Shown here: positions 8,884 through 17,020 of the stretch, piece by piece | Layout of the letters: every line of letters begins with the position of its first letter | Numbering within the stretch: position 1 is the stretch's first letter | Assembly: GCF_018219155.1 (NCBI RefSeq) | Contig: NZ_CP056123.1 | Location: 3,729,505 to 3,793,504 of the forward strand | From: Moritella sp. 24 | Lineage (GTDB): Bacteria; Pseudomonadota; Gammaproteobacteria; Enterobacterales; Moritellaceae | DNA: 64,000 nucleotides | Reading direction: 5' to 3' | Made by a program: the position numbers and the translations under genes | The notes under the pieces: generated by a model | Seen by the model: only the letters and a program-made list of their open reading frames with translations | What the model was told of the DNA's origin: nothing | Database searches by the model: none

Positions 8884-9330
8884 ATGAGTAATGCAGAAAG
8901 CGGACAAAGAACCCTACTTGGTTTTGATTTTGGAACAAAAAGTATTGGTATCGCCGTTGGTCAAGAAATTACAGGCACAGCGCGACCGCTTGTTGCTTTT
9001 AAAGCAAACGATGGCATTCCAGATTGGGATTTAATCGAGCAGCAAATTAAAGAATGGCAACCAGATCTTGTGATCGTAGGTAAACCATTAAACATGGATG
9101 GCACAGAGCAAGAGATCACCAAGCGTGCAATTAAATTTGCTAACCGCTTAACAGGCCGATTTAATGTGAAAACAGAAATGCATGACGAACGCCTTACCAC
9201 CAAAGATGCTAAAGCACGTTTATTTGAAGAAGGTGGTTTTAAAGCCCTTCAAAAAGGCGCAATTGATAGTGCTTCAGCAATGGTTATCCTAGAAGGCTGG
9301 ATGGAAGCACAATACGGCGCAGAACTATAA
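8884..9330 (+). CDS. ruvX: Holliday junction resolvase-like protein RuvX/YqgF
   Basis: RNase H-fold nuclease of the YqgF family, implicated in processing of the 5' end of pre-16S rRNA and also called a putative Holliday junction resolvase. The length of 148 residues is close to the usual 138. The first acidic motif is [14 protein letters not shown] (residues 13-26); the second is [11 protein letters not shown]; the third is HDERLTT, with a final acidic residue in [14 protein letters not shown]. The gene starts 25 bases after yqgE and is followed 23 bases later by a DUF2937 gene. Confidence 0.95.
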   Translation: MSNAESGQRTLLGFDFGTKSIGIAVGQEITGTARPLVAFKANDGIPDWDLIEQQIKEWQPDLVIVGKPLNMDGTEQEITKRAIKFANRLTGRFNVKTEMHDERLTTKDAKARLFEEGGFKALQKGAIDSASAMVILEGWMEAQYGAEL

Positions 9331-9353
9331 AGCTTAACAAGGACGCGCTCGGT

Positions 9354-9887
9354 ATGACGTTTATTCACGGTTTATTACAACGCTTATTATTTACGGTAGG
9401 CGTCATACTTTTTATGCAATTTCCTCAGTTCATTGACCACTACAGTCAACAACTCTCCGGCTATTATCTTGCTCAACAAAACCAACTAAAACAATTTCAA
9501 TTAATTGCTGATATCAATTTTCATGGTCAGCTTGATAAATTGATTACGGATTTCAATAACAGTCCAGCACCTGCTGTACAGCAGGTTGGTAAGCAAGTAT
9601 TTACATTACAACAATCAGTACCCGCCTTAGCTGCCGATTTAGCAATACTCAGCGACGGTAACTACCTTAATAAGCTCACTTATTTTGTCACTCGTATTGA
9701 TAGTAAACTAGCTCAAAATACCCTGATGCTATTCAAACCCGGTATACCATTAAGCCAAGCAGCATTAATCACCGGATTAATCGGTGGTATCAGTCTCAAC
9801 TTAATCTGGCTACTCATCATCAAATTAGCCGCATTACTTTGGCGTCAACGATACCGTTTTTCAAATATTGCAGCCAATACTGCCTAG
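9354..9887 (+). CDS. DUF2937 family membrane protein
   Basis: Protein of 177 residues matching the DUF2937 pattern: a short N-terminal membrane segment (about residues 10-23, ending MQFPQFIDHY), a long polar helical middle that is probably periplasmic and coiled (about 30-125), and a C-terminal membrane segment (about 135-160). Function is unknown. It lies in line with yqgE and ruvX and may share their transcript; the next gene starts 24 bases downstream. Confidence 0.75.
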   Translation: MTFIHGLLQRLLFTVGVILFMQFPQFIDHYSQQLSGYYLAQQNQLKQFQLIADINFHGQLDKLITDFNNSPAPAVQQVGKQVFTLQQSVPALAADLAILSDGNYLNKLTYFVTRIDSKLAQNTLMLFKPGIPLSQAALITGLIGGISLNLIWLLIIKLAALLWRQRYRFSNIAANTA

Positions 9888-9911
9888 CTATTTTATGAAT
9901 AAGGAATAATC

Positions 9912-10565
9912 ATGAAAAATGTCATTATCATGGGCGCAACTGGCGCGACAGGTAGCCTGCTTATGCAGCAATTACTTAATGATATTAATATTGCTCAGAT
10001 CTATGTTGTACATTACCGAACAACACCTTTTAAGCAAAATGAAAAAGTAACAGAGATCGTCATCGACTTAGCCGAGTTACCCCATTTGAATATTGATGCT
10101 GACATTGATTGCGCCTATTGCTGCTTAGGAACAACACGTAAAAAAGCAGGTTCACTCGCTGCATTTAGGCAAGTAGATAAAGACTACATTGTTAATTTTG
10201 GCAAGTGGATTGCTAATCACAGTACCGCGCAACTGCATGTCATTAGCGCAGTGGGTGCGAATGCTAAATCGCCAAGTAGTTATTTACAAACAAAAGGGGA
10301 AACAGAGCTATTATTACGCCAACTTCCTCTGGCCGCATTATTTCTTTATCAGCCAACATTATTACATGGTAAGCGTGATGAGTTTAGACTGATGGAAGCC
10401 CTTGCTTATTATCCGCTGAGCGTATTATCTTTGTTACCACTGCCGCTACTGAAGCAACAGAAACCCATCGCTATCGAGCAACTGGCTAACGCCATGTATC
10501 AACTTAGTCAGCAAGTAACCAGTGGCCACCACATCATTAGCAGCTTAGAGATCCAGCAATACTAA
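9912..10565 (+). CDS. NAD(P)-binding Rossmann-fold oxidoreductase (HTATIP2/YwnB-like)
   Basis: Cytosolic atypical short-chain dehydrogenase of 217 residues. It begins with the nucleotide-binding loop GATGATGSLL (residues 8-17). The segment CAYCCLGTTRKKAGSLAAFRQVDKDY (about residues 57-82) and the HVISAVGANAKSPSSYLQTKGETE segment, containing a Tyr-x-x-x-Lys pair, are typical of the HTATIP2-like NADB group. The substrate is unknown. AAGGAATAATC precedes the start. It ends 60 bases before the convergent LysR gene. Confidence 0.82.
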   Translation: MKNVIIMGATGATGSLLMQQLLNDINIAQIYVVHYRTTPFKQNEKVTEIVIDLAELPHLNIDADIDCAYCCLGTTRKKAGSLAAFRQVDKDYIVNFGKWIANHSTAQLHVISAVGANAKSPSSYLQTKGETELLLRQLPLAALFLYQPTLLHGKRDEFRLMEALAYYPLSVLSLLPLPLLKQQKPIAIEQLANAMYQLSQQVTSGHHIISSLEIQQY

Positions 10566-10625
10566 TACGTATTTTAAATAGAGTACCTTAACTCCATTTA
10601 GAGAGTACCTTTACTGCATTAGAGA

Positions 10626-11570
10626 CTAGCTATTATCACGCAGCTCCATTGCAGCTTCGAGTACTAACTGGCGGAACCAAACGTGGCTAGCATCATGGTG
10701 TAATAACGGGCTCCAGATCATTTTCAATTCAATATTCGGAATAGGAAACGGTGGCTCTAATAAAGTGTAATCGCTATTATTCTTATGAATTAAGGCTGCT
10801 TGCGTTGGTAATGTTGCAATTAATTCATCTTGTAATGCTAGTTGCATCGCTACATTATAATTACGGGTAAACACTTTAATATCTCGTTTTTTACCTAAAC
10901 GATTTAGCGCCTCATCAACCCAACCTAATTTTTGTACATCATGTGGATTCATCCCGACACCCACACCAAAACCAGTTTTAGATACCCATACGTGTTTCGA
11001 CGCGAGATAATGATTAAGATTAAACTTATTCACAATCGGATTATCCGCATTCATCATACAAGTGAACGAATCATGCCAAAGCGTTTTTTGATAGAACGAC
11101 TGGGGTAACTCATCGAAACGGTTAATAGCCATATCAATTTTGCCTTCTTCCACATCATGAAAGGTCACATCTGATGGCGTCATAATATCCACAGTCATAT
11201 TTGGCGCGACTTTACTTAGCTTGCTTAACAGTAATGGTATCAACGTCGATTCCGCATAATCACTGGCCATGATCCGAAATACCCGCTGACTACTTTGATC
11301 AAATTCTTTTTCTTCTTGTAAGGCTTCTTCTAACTCCAATAATAGCTTTCTTATTACGGGCGCTAACTTACGTGCCTTTTCAGTTGGCGTCATACCATCG
11401 GATGTACGCACTAAAACAGGATCATCTAATAAAGTACGCAATCGGCGTAATCCATTACTCATTGCAGGTTGGGTGATATTGAGCATACTAGCAGCACGTG
11501 TCACATTCTTTTCACGTAACAAAACATCGAAGTAAATCAATAAATTAAGATCAATCCCTGATATATTCAT
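10626..11570 (-). CDS. LysR-family regulator divergent from aceA copy 1
   Basis: LysR-type regulator of 314 residues, NodD/LeuO-like group. The helix-turn-helix occupies residues about 20-42 (NVTRAASMLNITQPAMSNGL), and the DPVLVRTSDGMTPTEKA segment that ends the DNA-binding domain is conserved. Residues about 90-300 form the effector domain. It is divergent from aceA copy 1, with a 293-base intergenic region holding a T-N11-A palindrome at 11710-11724, so control of isocitrate lyase by this regulator is likely but inferred. A regulator of this type beside aceA is not part of the classical enterobacterial arrangement, where IclR acts. Confidence 0.85.
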   Translation of the reverse strand: MNISGIDLNLLIYFDVLLREKNVTRAASMLNITQPAMSNGLRRLRTLLDDPVLVRTSDGMTPTEKARKLAPVIRKLLLELEEALQEEKEFDQSSQRVFRIMASDYAESTLIPLLLSKLSKVAPNMTVDIMTPSDVTFHDVEEGKIDMAINRFDELPQSFYQKTLWHDSFTCMMNADNPIVNKFNLNHYLASKHVWVSKTGFGVGVGMNPHDVQKLGWVDEALNRLGKKRDIKVFTRNYNVAMQLALQDELIATLPTQAALIHKNNSDYTLLEPPFPIPNIELKMIWSPLLHHDASHVWFRQLVLEAAMELRDNS

Positions 11571-11709
11571 AAAATAAATACCTACAATAATAAAGTAAAA
11601 AAATGGTGCTAACCCAATGAAATACAGACTTACATTGAGTTAAATTCAACCTTAATTAACCGCTATAAACAGAATACACCATAAATAAGGTAAATTCACA
11701 GCTAGGTAT

Positions 11710-11724
11710 ATTCACACTGTGAAT
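11710..11724. promoter_or_regulatory. LysR-type operator candidate upstream of aceA copy 1
   Basis: ATTCACA-C-TGTGAAT is a perfect 7+1+7 palindrome matching the T-N11-A rule of LysR binding sites. A further half-site ATTCACAG lies at about 11694-11701. It sits about 140 bases upstream of the aceA start and midway between the divergent genes. Confidence 0.55.
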
Positions 11725-11863
11725 GGTGACTATAAAAAATATAAACTAACTAAATATTAAATGAGCGTTTAATATTAACTCATCAAAACGCAAACGAATA
11801 AAAGGCTTTACTCACTGCGTTTCAATTTAATTATTCATACTTGATAACTGTAAGGGATTTGCT

Positions 11864-13459
11864 ATGTCAACATACAACAATGATATCGATTCAGTAGCGA
11901 CGCTAAAAGCTGAACAAGGTTCTAAATGGGCTGCAATTAGTCCTGAATATGCTGCACGTATGCGTGCTCAAAACCGTTTCAAAACAGGCCTAGAAGTTGC
12001 GCAATACACAGCTGACATTATGCGCGCTGATATGGAAAACTACGATAATGATTCTTCATTGTACACGCAGTCTTTAGGTTGCTGGCATGGTTTTATCGGT
12101 CAACAAAAAATGATTTCTATTAAGAAACATTTTGAGAACAACACTGACCGTCGTTATCTTTACCTTTCTGGTTGGATGGTTGCTGCACTACGCTCTGAGT
12201 TTGGTCCACTTCCAGACCAATCAATGCATGAAAAAACATCTGTTGCTGCATTAATTGAAGAACTATACACATTCCTTCGTCAAGCTGATGCACGTGAACT
12301 AGGCGGTTTATTCCGTGAACTAGACGCTGCAAAAGAAGCGGGCGATTCAGCTAAAGTAGCTGATACACAAGACAAGATTGACAATCACGTGACGCACGTT
12401 GTGCCAATCATTGCAGATATCGATGCTGGTTTTGGTAACGCAGAAGCAACTTACCTACTTGCTAAGAAAATGATTGAAGCCGGTGCATGTTGTATCCAAA
12501 TCGAAAACCAAGTATCTGATGAAAAACAGTGTGGTCACCAAGATGGTAAAGTAACGGTACCACATGAAGATTTCCTAGCGAAAATCAACGCAGTTCGTTA
12601 CGCATTCCTAGAGCTAGGCATTGATAATGGTGTGATTGTTGCGCGTACAGATTCACTAGGCGCAGGTCTAACGAAACAAATCGCTGTAACAAGTGAACCA
12701 GGTGATCTTGGTGACCAATATAACTCATTCCTTGATTGTGATGAGATCTCAGAAGCAGAGCTAGGCAATGGCGATGTAATACTGAAGAAAGACGGTAAAT
12801 TATTACGTCCTAAACGTCTACCAAGTAACTTATTCCAATTTAAACAAGGAACGGGTGAAGCACGTTGTGTACTTGATTGCATTACATCGCTACAAGGCGG
12901 CGCTGACTTATTATGGATTGAAACTGAGAAGCCACACGTTGGTCAAATCGGTGCAATGGTAAATGAAATCCGTAAAGTAGTACCAAATGCGAAACTAGTT
13001 TACAACAACTCGCCATCATTCAACTGGACGCTTAACTTCCGTCAACAGATCTTTGATATCATGGTTGAAGCAGGTCAAGATGTTGCAGCGTATGATCGTG
13101 CAGACCTAATGAACGAGAAATACGATAGCACAGAATTGGCAATCCAAGCTGATGAGAAGATCCGTACATTCCAAGCTGATTCAGCACGTGAAGCGGGTAT
13201 TTTCCATCACCTAATCACACTACCGACTTACCATACAGCTGCGCTATCAACTGATAACCTAGCGAAAGAGTACTTCGGTGATGAAGGTATGCTGGGTTAC
13301 GTTAAAGGTGTTCAGCGTAAAGAAATTCGTCAATCAATTGCATGTGTTAAGCACCAAAACATGGCTGGTTCTGATATGGGCGATGACCATAAAGAATACT
13401 TCGCTGGTGATGCAGCACTGAAAGCAGGCGGTAAAGACAACACGATGAACCAGTTCTAA
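11864..13459 (+). CDS. aceA: isocitrate lyase, solitary copy 1
   Basis: Splits isocitrate into succinate and glyoxylate, the first step of the glyoxylate shunt. It has 531 residues, the size of the long Pseudomonas-type isocitrate lyases rather than the about 434 of Escherichia coli AceA. The active-site loop is KQCGHQDGK with catalytic Cys223; Mg-binding acidic residues lie in the ADIDAGFGN segment (184-192), and the NNSPSFNW block is near residue 385. The protein differs from the copy at 32333-33928 at only five positions that I found (residues 3, 5 and 11, plus Gln/Glu and Val/Ile changes near 329 and 337). AAGGGA lies 8 bases before the ATG. There is no aceB beside this copy; a LysR gene is divergent. 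Confidence 0.97.
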   Translation: MSTYNNDIDSVATLKAEQGSKWAAISPEYAARMRAQNRFKTGLEVAQYTADIMRADMENYDNDSSLYTQSLGCWHGFIGQQKMISIKKHFENNTDRRYLYLSGWMVAALRSEFGPLPDQSMHEKTSVAALIEELYTFLRQADARELGGLFRELDAAKEAGDSAKVADTQDKIDNHVTHVVPIIADIDAGFGNAEATYLLAKKMIEAGACCIQIENQVSDEKQCGHQDGKVTVPHEDFLAKINAVRYAFLELGIDNGVIVARTDSLGAGLTKQIAVTSEPGDLGDQYNSFLDCDEISEAELGNGDVILKKDGKLLRPKRLPSNLFQFKQGTGEARCVLDCITSLQGGADLLWIETEKPHVGQIGAMVNEIRKVVPNAKLVYNNSPSFNWTLNFRQQIFDIMVEAGQDVAAYDRADLMNEKYDSTELAIQADEKIRTFQADSAREAGIFHHLITLPTYHTAALSTDNLAKEYFGDEGMLGYVKGVQRKEIRQSIACVKHQNMAGSDMGDDHKEYFAGDAALKAGGKDNTMNQF

Positions 13460-13528
13460 TTTAGCGTTTCATTGAACATCTTCTTATTACCATATAAAGT
13501 CAGTTAAATAAGAATATAAGTTAATATG

Positions 13529-13554
13529 AAAAAACCAGCCTCGGCTGGTTTTTT
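13529..13554. terminator. terminator after aceA copy 1, shared with the M20 gene
   Basis: A-rich run, stem CCAGCC/GGCTGG, then a T-run, so it works in both directions between convergent genes. The same hairpin with one loop change lies after aceA copy 2 (32257-32282), showing the duplication reaches past the stop codon. Confidence 0.88.
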
Positions 13555-13579
13555 GCTATCTGTAGATAAGTAATTAATA

Positions 13580-14671
13580 TTACTGATAAGACAATAAAAT
13601 TTTATATACCTCTTCAATACGGCGCTCAAAACTGGCTTTAGACGCCCTTTCATGCACAGTATGATCACCGTCACCATAAGGACCAAACCCATCCAACGTG
13701 ACTAACCCAGCCGCAGCAGTTACATTCGCATCGCTCACCCCGCCTCGATGCTCTGTTTTTAACGCATAACCAAGTACATCCGCTAATCGTGCTAGCAATT
13801 TAGTTTGCTGATGGTTTGCCGCCATCACACCTCTTTGTAGACCACCAGACATTTTTATCTCAATACCAGCAACCCAAGATTCATGGCTTAAATGCTGAAT
13901 GTCCGCAAGTACTCGATCTTTTTCTTCTTCCGACGTAAATCTTGCTTCGACAGCAAGGTGTGATGTAGGAGATATCGTATTCGCACCAATTCCGCCCTCG
14001 ATTTTGCCTACATTAACTGTCGTACCTTGTGCTAAGTCAGTCAGCTCTGTTAACGCGATTAGCAGCTTTGCCGCGGCAAGATTCGCATTCACACCATCTA
14101 CATAATGATTTCCTGCATGTGCCGCCTTGCCCACTAAATCAATATAAAATGTAGCCACCCCTTTACGCGCAACAACCACTTCGTGTTCTCGACCTGCCGC
14201 TTCAAAATCAAAACAAACATCATAATTTTTCGCGAGTTCCTGCGTTAGATATTTACTATCATCACTCCCGGTTTCCTCATCACTCACGAGTAATATATCG
14301 ATATGATTAACACTGCCATTATCTGCAAAAATACGTCTTAGGGCTGATAGCGCAACAAAATTCCCCCCTTTCATATCGCAGACCCCAGGTCCATATATCC
14401 ACTCTTCATCTTCGCTGAAAGATTCAAATGTATTAGGAGGAAAAACAGTGTCCAAATGCCCGAGTAATAATACTCGCGGTTTATTTTCACCATGCTGACT
14501 CTTAAACAAAATATGACTGCCTATGTGCTCCCTGTGGTAAACCTCATTTTCAAAACCCAATGGCGATAAAAATGCCATCATCAGCTCTCTATTAAGATCT
14601 ACGCCTTGCTTATTACCCGTCCAAGAATTTATTTCTACTAATTTTTTTAAATCCGAAAAGTCGATATTCAT
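13580..14671 (-). CDS. M20-family metallopeptidase (glutamate carboxypeptidase-like)
   Basis: Zinc aminoacylase/carboxypeptidase of family M20, 363 residues, with no signal peptide and so cytosolic. Ligands and catalytic residues are visible: H72 and D74 in GHLDTVFP, bridging D99 in GVCDMKGG, catalytic E132 and ligand E133 in SDEETGSD, E157 in DFEAA, and a C-terminal His in DGDHTVHERAS. The dimerisation domain with KAAHAGNHY (His185) lies at about residues 175-285. It most resembles the CPG2-like group that removes C-terminal glutamate from folyl or other N-acyl conjugates. It is divergent from two ATP-grasp ligase genes and an M14 carboxypeptidase gene, with a 187-base shared promoter region, suggesting it acts on the same amide-linked compound (inference). 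Confidence 0.9.
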   Translation of the reverse strand: MNIDFSDLKKLVEINSWTGNKQGVDLNRELMMAFLSPLGFENEVYHREHIGSHILFKSQHGENKPRVLLLGHLDTVFPPNTFESFSEDEEWIYGPGVCDMKGGNFVALSALRRIFADNGSVNHIDILLVSDEETGSDDSKYLTQELAKNYDVCFDFEAAGREHEVVVARKGVATFYIDLVGKAAHAGNHYVDGVNANLAAAKLLIALTELTDLAQGTTVNVGKIEGGIGANTISPTSHLAVEARFTSEEEKDRVLADIQHLSHESWVAGIEIKMSGGLQRGVMAANHQQTKLLARLADVLGYALKTEHRGGVSDANVTAAAGLVTLDGFGPYGDGDHTVHERASKASFERRIEEVYKILLSYQ

Positions 14672-14858
14672 GATTAAACCTTATATTCGATTGCACACAT
14701 ATTCACTAAAAAACAACACTTTAATAACCATTACCTAAATAGTAGTAATAAATAGCTTAAAAGGCTACAAAAACATATATATAGGGTATACAATCTCCAC
14801 ATAAAGCTTCAGCTTCAACTTTTTATATCAACAAGTGATTAACATTAAGGACTAAAGT

Positions 14859-15854
14859 ATGGCATTCAGGAATATTGGCATTTGGATGTACCAAAACTGT
14901 GGCGGCAAGGCCATCGAACAAAAAATATTAGAAGGTTTACGAGAAAGAGAAATTAATGCTGTTACCAATCTAGATCTGGCTGAAGCCACATCATTTGATG
15001 GTCAAATTCTCTGTAATGGCATTATCATGAATCAGCTTGATTTGTTTTTTTCTTATAATGCTGGCCAGCAAACTAATTATCAGCAGTATCTATATCAGAG
15101 CTTGTCAGAATCAATTCCGACTATTAATAACTATCACGCCTTTGCGTTAACTGAAGATAAATTCAGAACCGCACATCTATTACGTCGTCACAATGTATCA
15201 ACAACAGACCACGTTTTATGTAATCGAAAGAATATTCCGATGCTCAAACAAAAACTGCAATCTTGGGAAGGCAAAGCGATTTGTAAACCCGTAGATGGTT
15301 GGGGTGGACGAGGATTAATTAAGCTTGAAAGTGAACGTGATTTTGACCTGCTAACACCTTATTTATTGAAACAAGATGCACCGCAATTTTACATTGAACG
15401 TGTTATTGAAAATGATTTTTCTGATTATCGAATCGATATCGTCAATGGTCAGGTTGTTTCATGCTATGGCCGTCAAGCAGCAAAGGGCGAATGGAAAACG
15501 AATATTACCAATGGCGGTAATATTATGCTTCGAGAACCCAACGATGAAGTCATCGCACTCGCTATTAATGCTGCGAAAATAACGGGGTTAGAAATTGCTG
15601 GCGTCGATATTATTTATGATCTTGAGCATGAAAAGTATGTTGTTATCGAAGTGAATGGTATCCCTGCATTTGCAACACCAGAGCAAGAAATTTTAGGCTT
15701 AAACTTCAATCAACATAAGATCGATAAGATCGTCGAACTGATTGATATCACGACAGCCAAGCCTTCATTAAACAATATTTTAGACGCGATTAACATCAAT
15801 TCAAATGTTGCCAATACTCAGCTTAATACGGAGCTTAACTATGTCACAGCTTAA
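14859..15854 (+). CDS. RimK-like ATP-grasp ligase A
   Basis: ATP-grasp carboxylate-amine ligase of 331 residues; such enzymes form an amide bond through an acyl-phosphate. The N-terminal pre-ATP domain covers residues about 1-100. The ATP-binding core holds K143 in the glycine loop KPVDGWGGRG, hinge E180, R191, and the metal ligands D250 in GVDIIYD and E264/N266 in VIEVNG, so it looks catalytically complete. The last 40 residues (Asn/Thr-rich) are probably a disordered tail. The stop overlaps the start of the next ligase gene by 14 bases, indicating translational coupling. AAGGAC precedes the ATG. Candidate substrates are an amino acid plus a peptide or protein C-terminus; I cannot name them. 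Confidence 0.85.
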   Translation: MAFRNIGIWMYQNCGGKAIEQKILEGLREREINAVTNLDLAEATSFDGQILCNGIIMNQLDLFFSYNAGQQTNYQQYLYQSLSESIPTINNYHAFALTEDKFRTAHLLRRHNVSTTDHVLCNRKNIPMLKQKLQSWEGKAICKPVDGWGGRGLIKLESERDFDLLTPYLLKQDAPQFYIERVIENDFSDYRIDIVNGQVVSCYGRQAAKGEWKTNITNGGNIMLREPNDEVIALAINAAKITGLEIAGVDIIYDLEHEKYVVIEVNGIPAFATPEQEILGLNFNQHKIDKIVELIDITTAKPSLNNILDAININSNVANTQLNTELNYVTA

Positions 15855-16995
15855 TGCTAATTTACCTCTTAATCACATTAAAAAACCTAAAATCGGTTTG
15901 TTATACCTTGATCACGTATTACGATTTTTTGATCGTTCTAACTTCAAAGGTTGGCCTGATAAAATTGAACAGGTTTCCTATCACTGGGGCAATGACAAAC
16001 AACGGTTTATTGATGAAGTGAAAAGTAAAAATATCGACGTACTTATCGGTAATATCCCTGCTACCGCTTACGAAACTTTTAGAGACATTGCAAAAGCGTT
16101 ACCCAATGTCCGTTTTATTCCATCATTGGATAGCCAATTCTGTAATAAATCAAAAGAGAACGTTACCCATTTTTGCCGTAAAAATGAATTAGCAGCACCG
16201 AACACACATATTTTTTACCAGCAGCAAGAAGCGCTCGATTTTTTACGTCAGACCGACTTCCCAAAAATTATTAAGCTATCTTATGGGCCTTCTAACTATG
16301 GTGGATACTTCGTTCACAAAGTAGATAGTGCCGATGAAGCAATTAGTTTATTACAAGAAAAACGCTACCTACCTGCTTACATTCAAGATTTTGTACCAAT
16401 GAAAGCCGATATTCGAGTCATGCTAATTGGTCATCAACCTGTTTGCGCATTTTGGCGTCGTCCTCCTGAAGGCGAATGGCTAACGAACACAAGCCAAGGT
16501 GGCAGCATGGATTACCAAGACGTGCCACAAGAAGCGCTAAACCTTGCTGTTGCAGCATCAAAAGCCGCAAACAGTGAATACTGGGCATCGGATATTGCCG
16601 TTAGTTTTGACGATAAATACAGTATTTTAGAATGCGCGACAGCGTTTGCAGCCTTCCCTTATATTCGCGACTGGATCGGTCAATATCTCATGTGGCTATT
16701 AGGCAATGGTCAGTTTAGAAAGCCTTATTTCATGGATAAGAACTGGGAAGAACTCGGGAAAATATCACCATCTGTTTTACGTACGCTGCGCCATATTGCT
16801 TTTGGTAGCCAAGAATATTCAACAGATACAGGCGAGCTAGCACCCGGTTCACAGCTCTACCCATTACAACGCACTCAATATTCTCAGCATGAAGAGTGGC
16901 CGAGTGAGTGTTGGAACTTTCAAGATAAATTTAGGCACCTCGCCGCTCAAGGTTATCAACCTAGAGCATCAAATCACTATACAGAGCTCGCATAG
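15841..16995 (+). CDS. divergent ATP-grasp protein B
   Basis: Second ATP-grasp-fold protein, 384 residues from the ATG at 15841. GGAG at 15830-15833 supports this start over the upstream in-frame codon at 15805. Residues about 15-100 form the pre-ATP domain. The ATP-binding part has K145, but the glycine loop reads KLSYGPSNYGGYFV instead of a compact G-rich loop; D190/R192 lie in the MKADIRVML segment and D251 and E264 provide possible metal ligands. The usual E-x-N ends ECA, so the Asn ligand is missing. Residues about 300-384 are a C-terminal extension. It may use a different metal geometry or substrate, or partner with ligase A. Its start overlaps the end of ligase A and the M14 gene follows 25 bases later. 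Confidence 0.75.
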   Translation: MSQLNANLPLNHIKKPKIGLLYLDHVLRFFDRSNFKGWPDKIEQVSYHWGNDKQRFIDEVKSKNIDVLIGNIPATAYETFRDIAKALPNVRFIPSLDSQFCNKSKENVTHFCRKNELAAPNTHIFYQQQEALDFLRQTDFPKIIKLSYGPSNYGGYFVHKVDSADEAISLLQEKRYLPAYIQDFVPMKADIRVMLIGHQPVCAFWRRPPEGEWLTNTSQGGSMDYQDVPQEALNLAVAASKAANSEYWASDIAVSFDDKYSILECATAFAAFPYIRDWIGQYLMWLLGNGQFRKPYFMDKNWEELGKISPSVLRTLRHIAFGSQEYSTDTGELAPGSQLYPLQRTQYSQHEEWPSECWNFQDKFRHLAAQGYQPRASNHYTELA

Positions 16996-17020
16996 CTTTT
17001 ATCAATAATTAGGTTATGAA

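Noticed and set aside
12120-12332. Reverse-strand frames inside aceA copy 1, repeated in copy 2
   Set aside because: They are conserved only because the DNA of both copies is nearly identical. They lie on the opposite strand to an intact enzyme gene.
14672-14858. Possible graspetide-type precursor peptide gene beside the ATP-grasp pair
   Set aside because: I found no plausible small reading frame with a ribosome binding site in the 187-base divergent region, and the products do not look like known precursor leaders.
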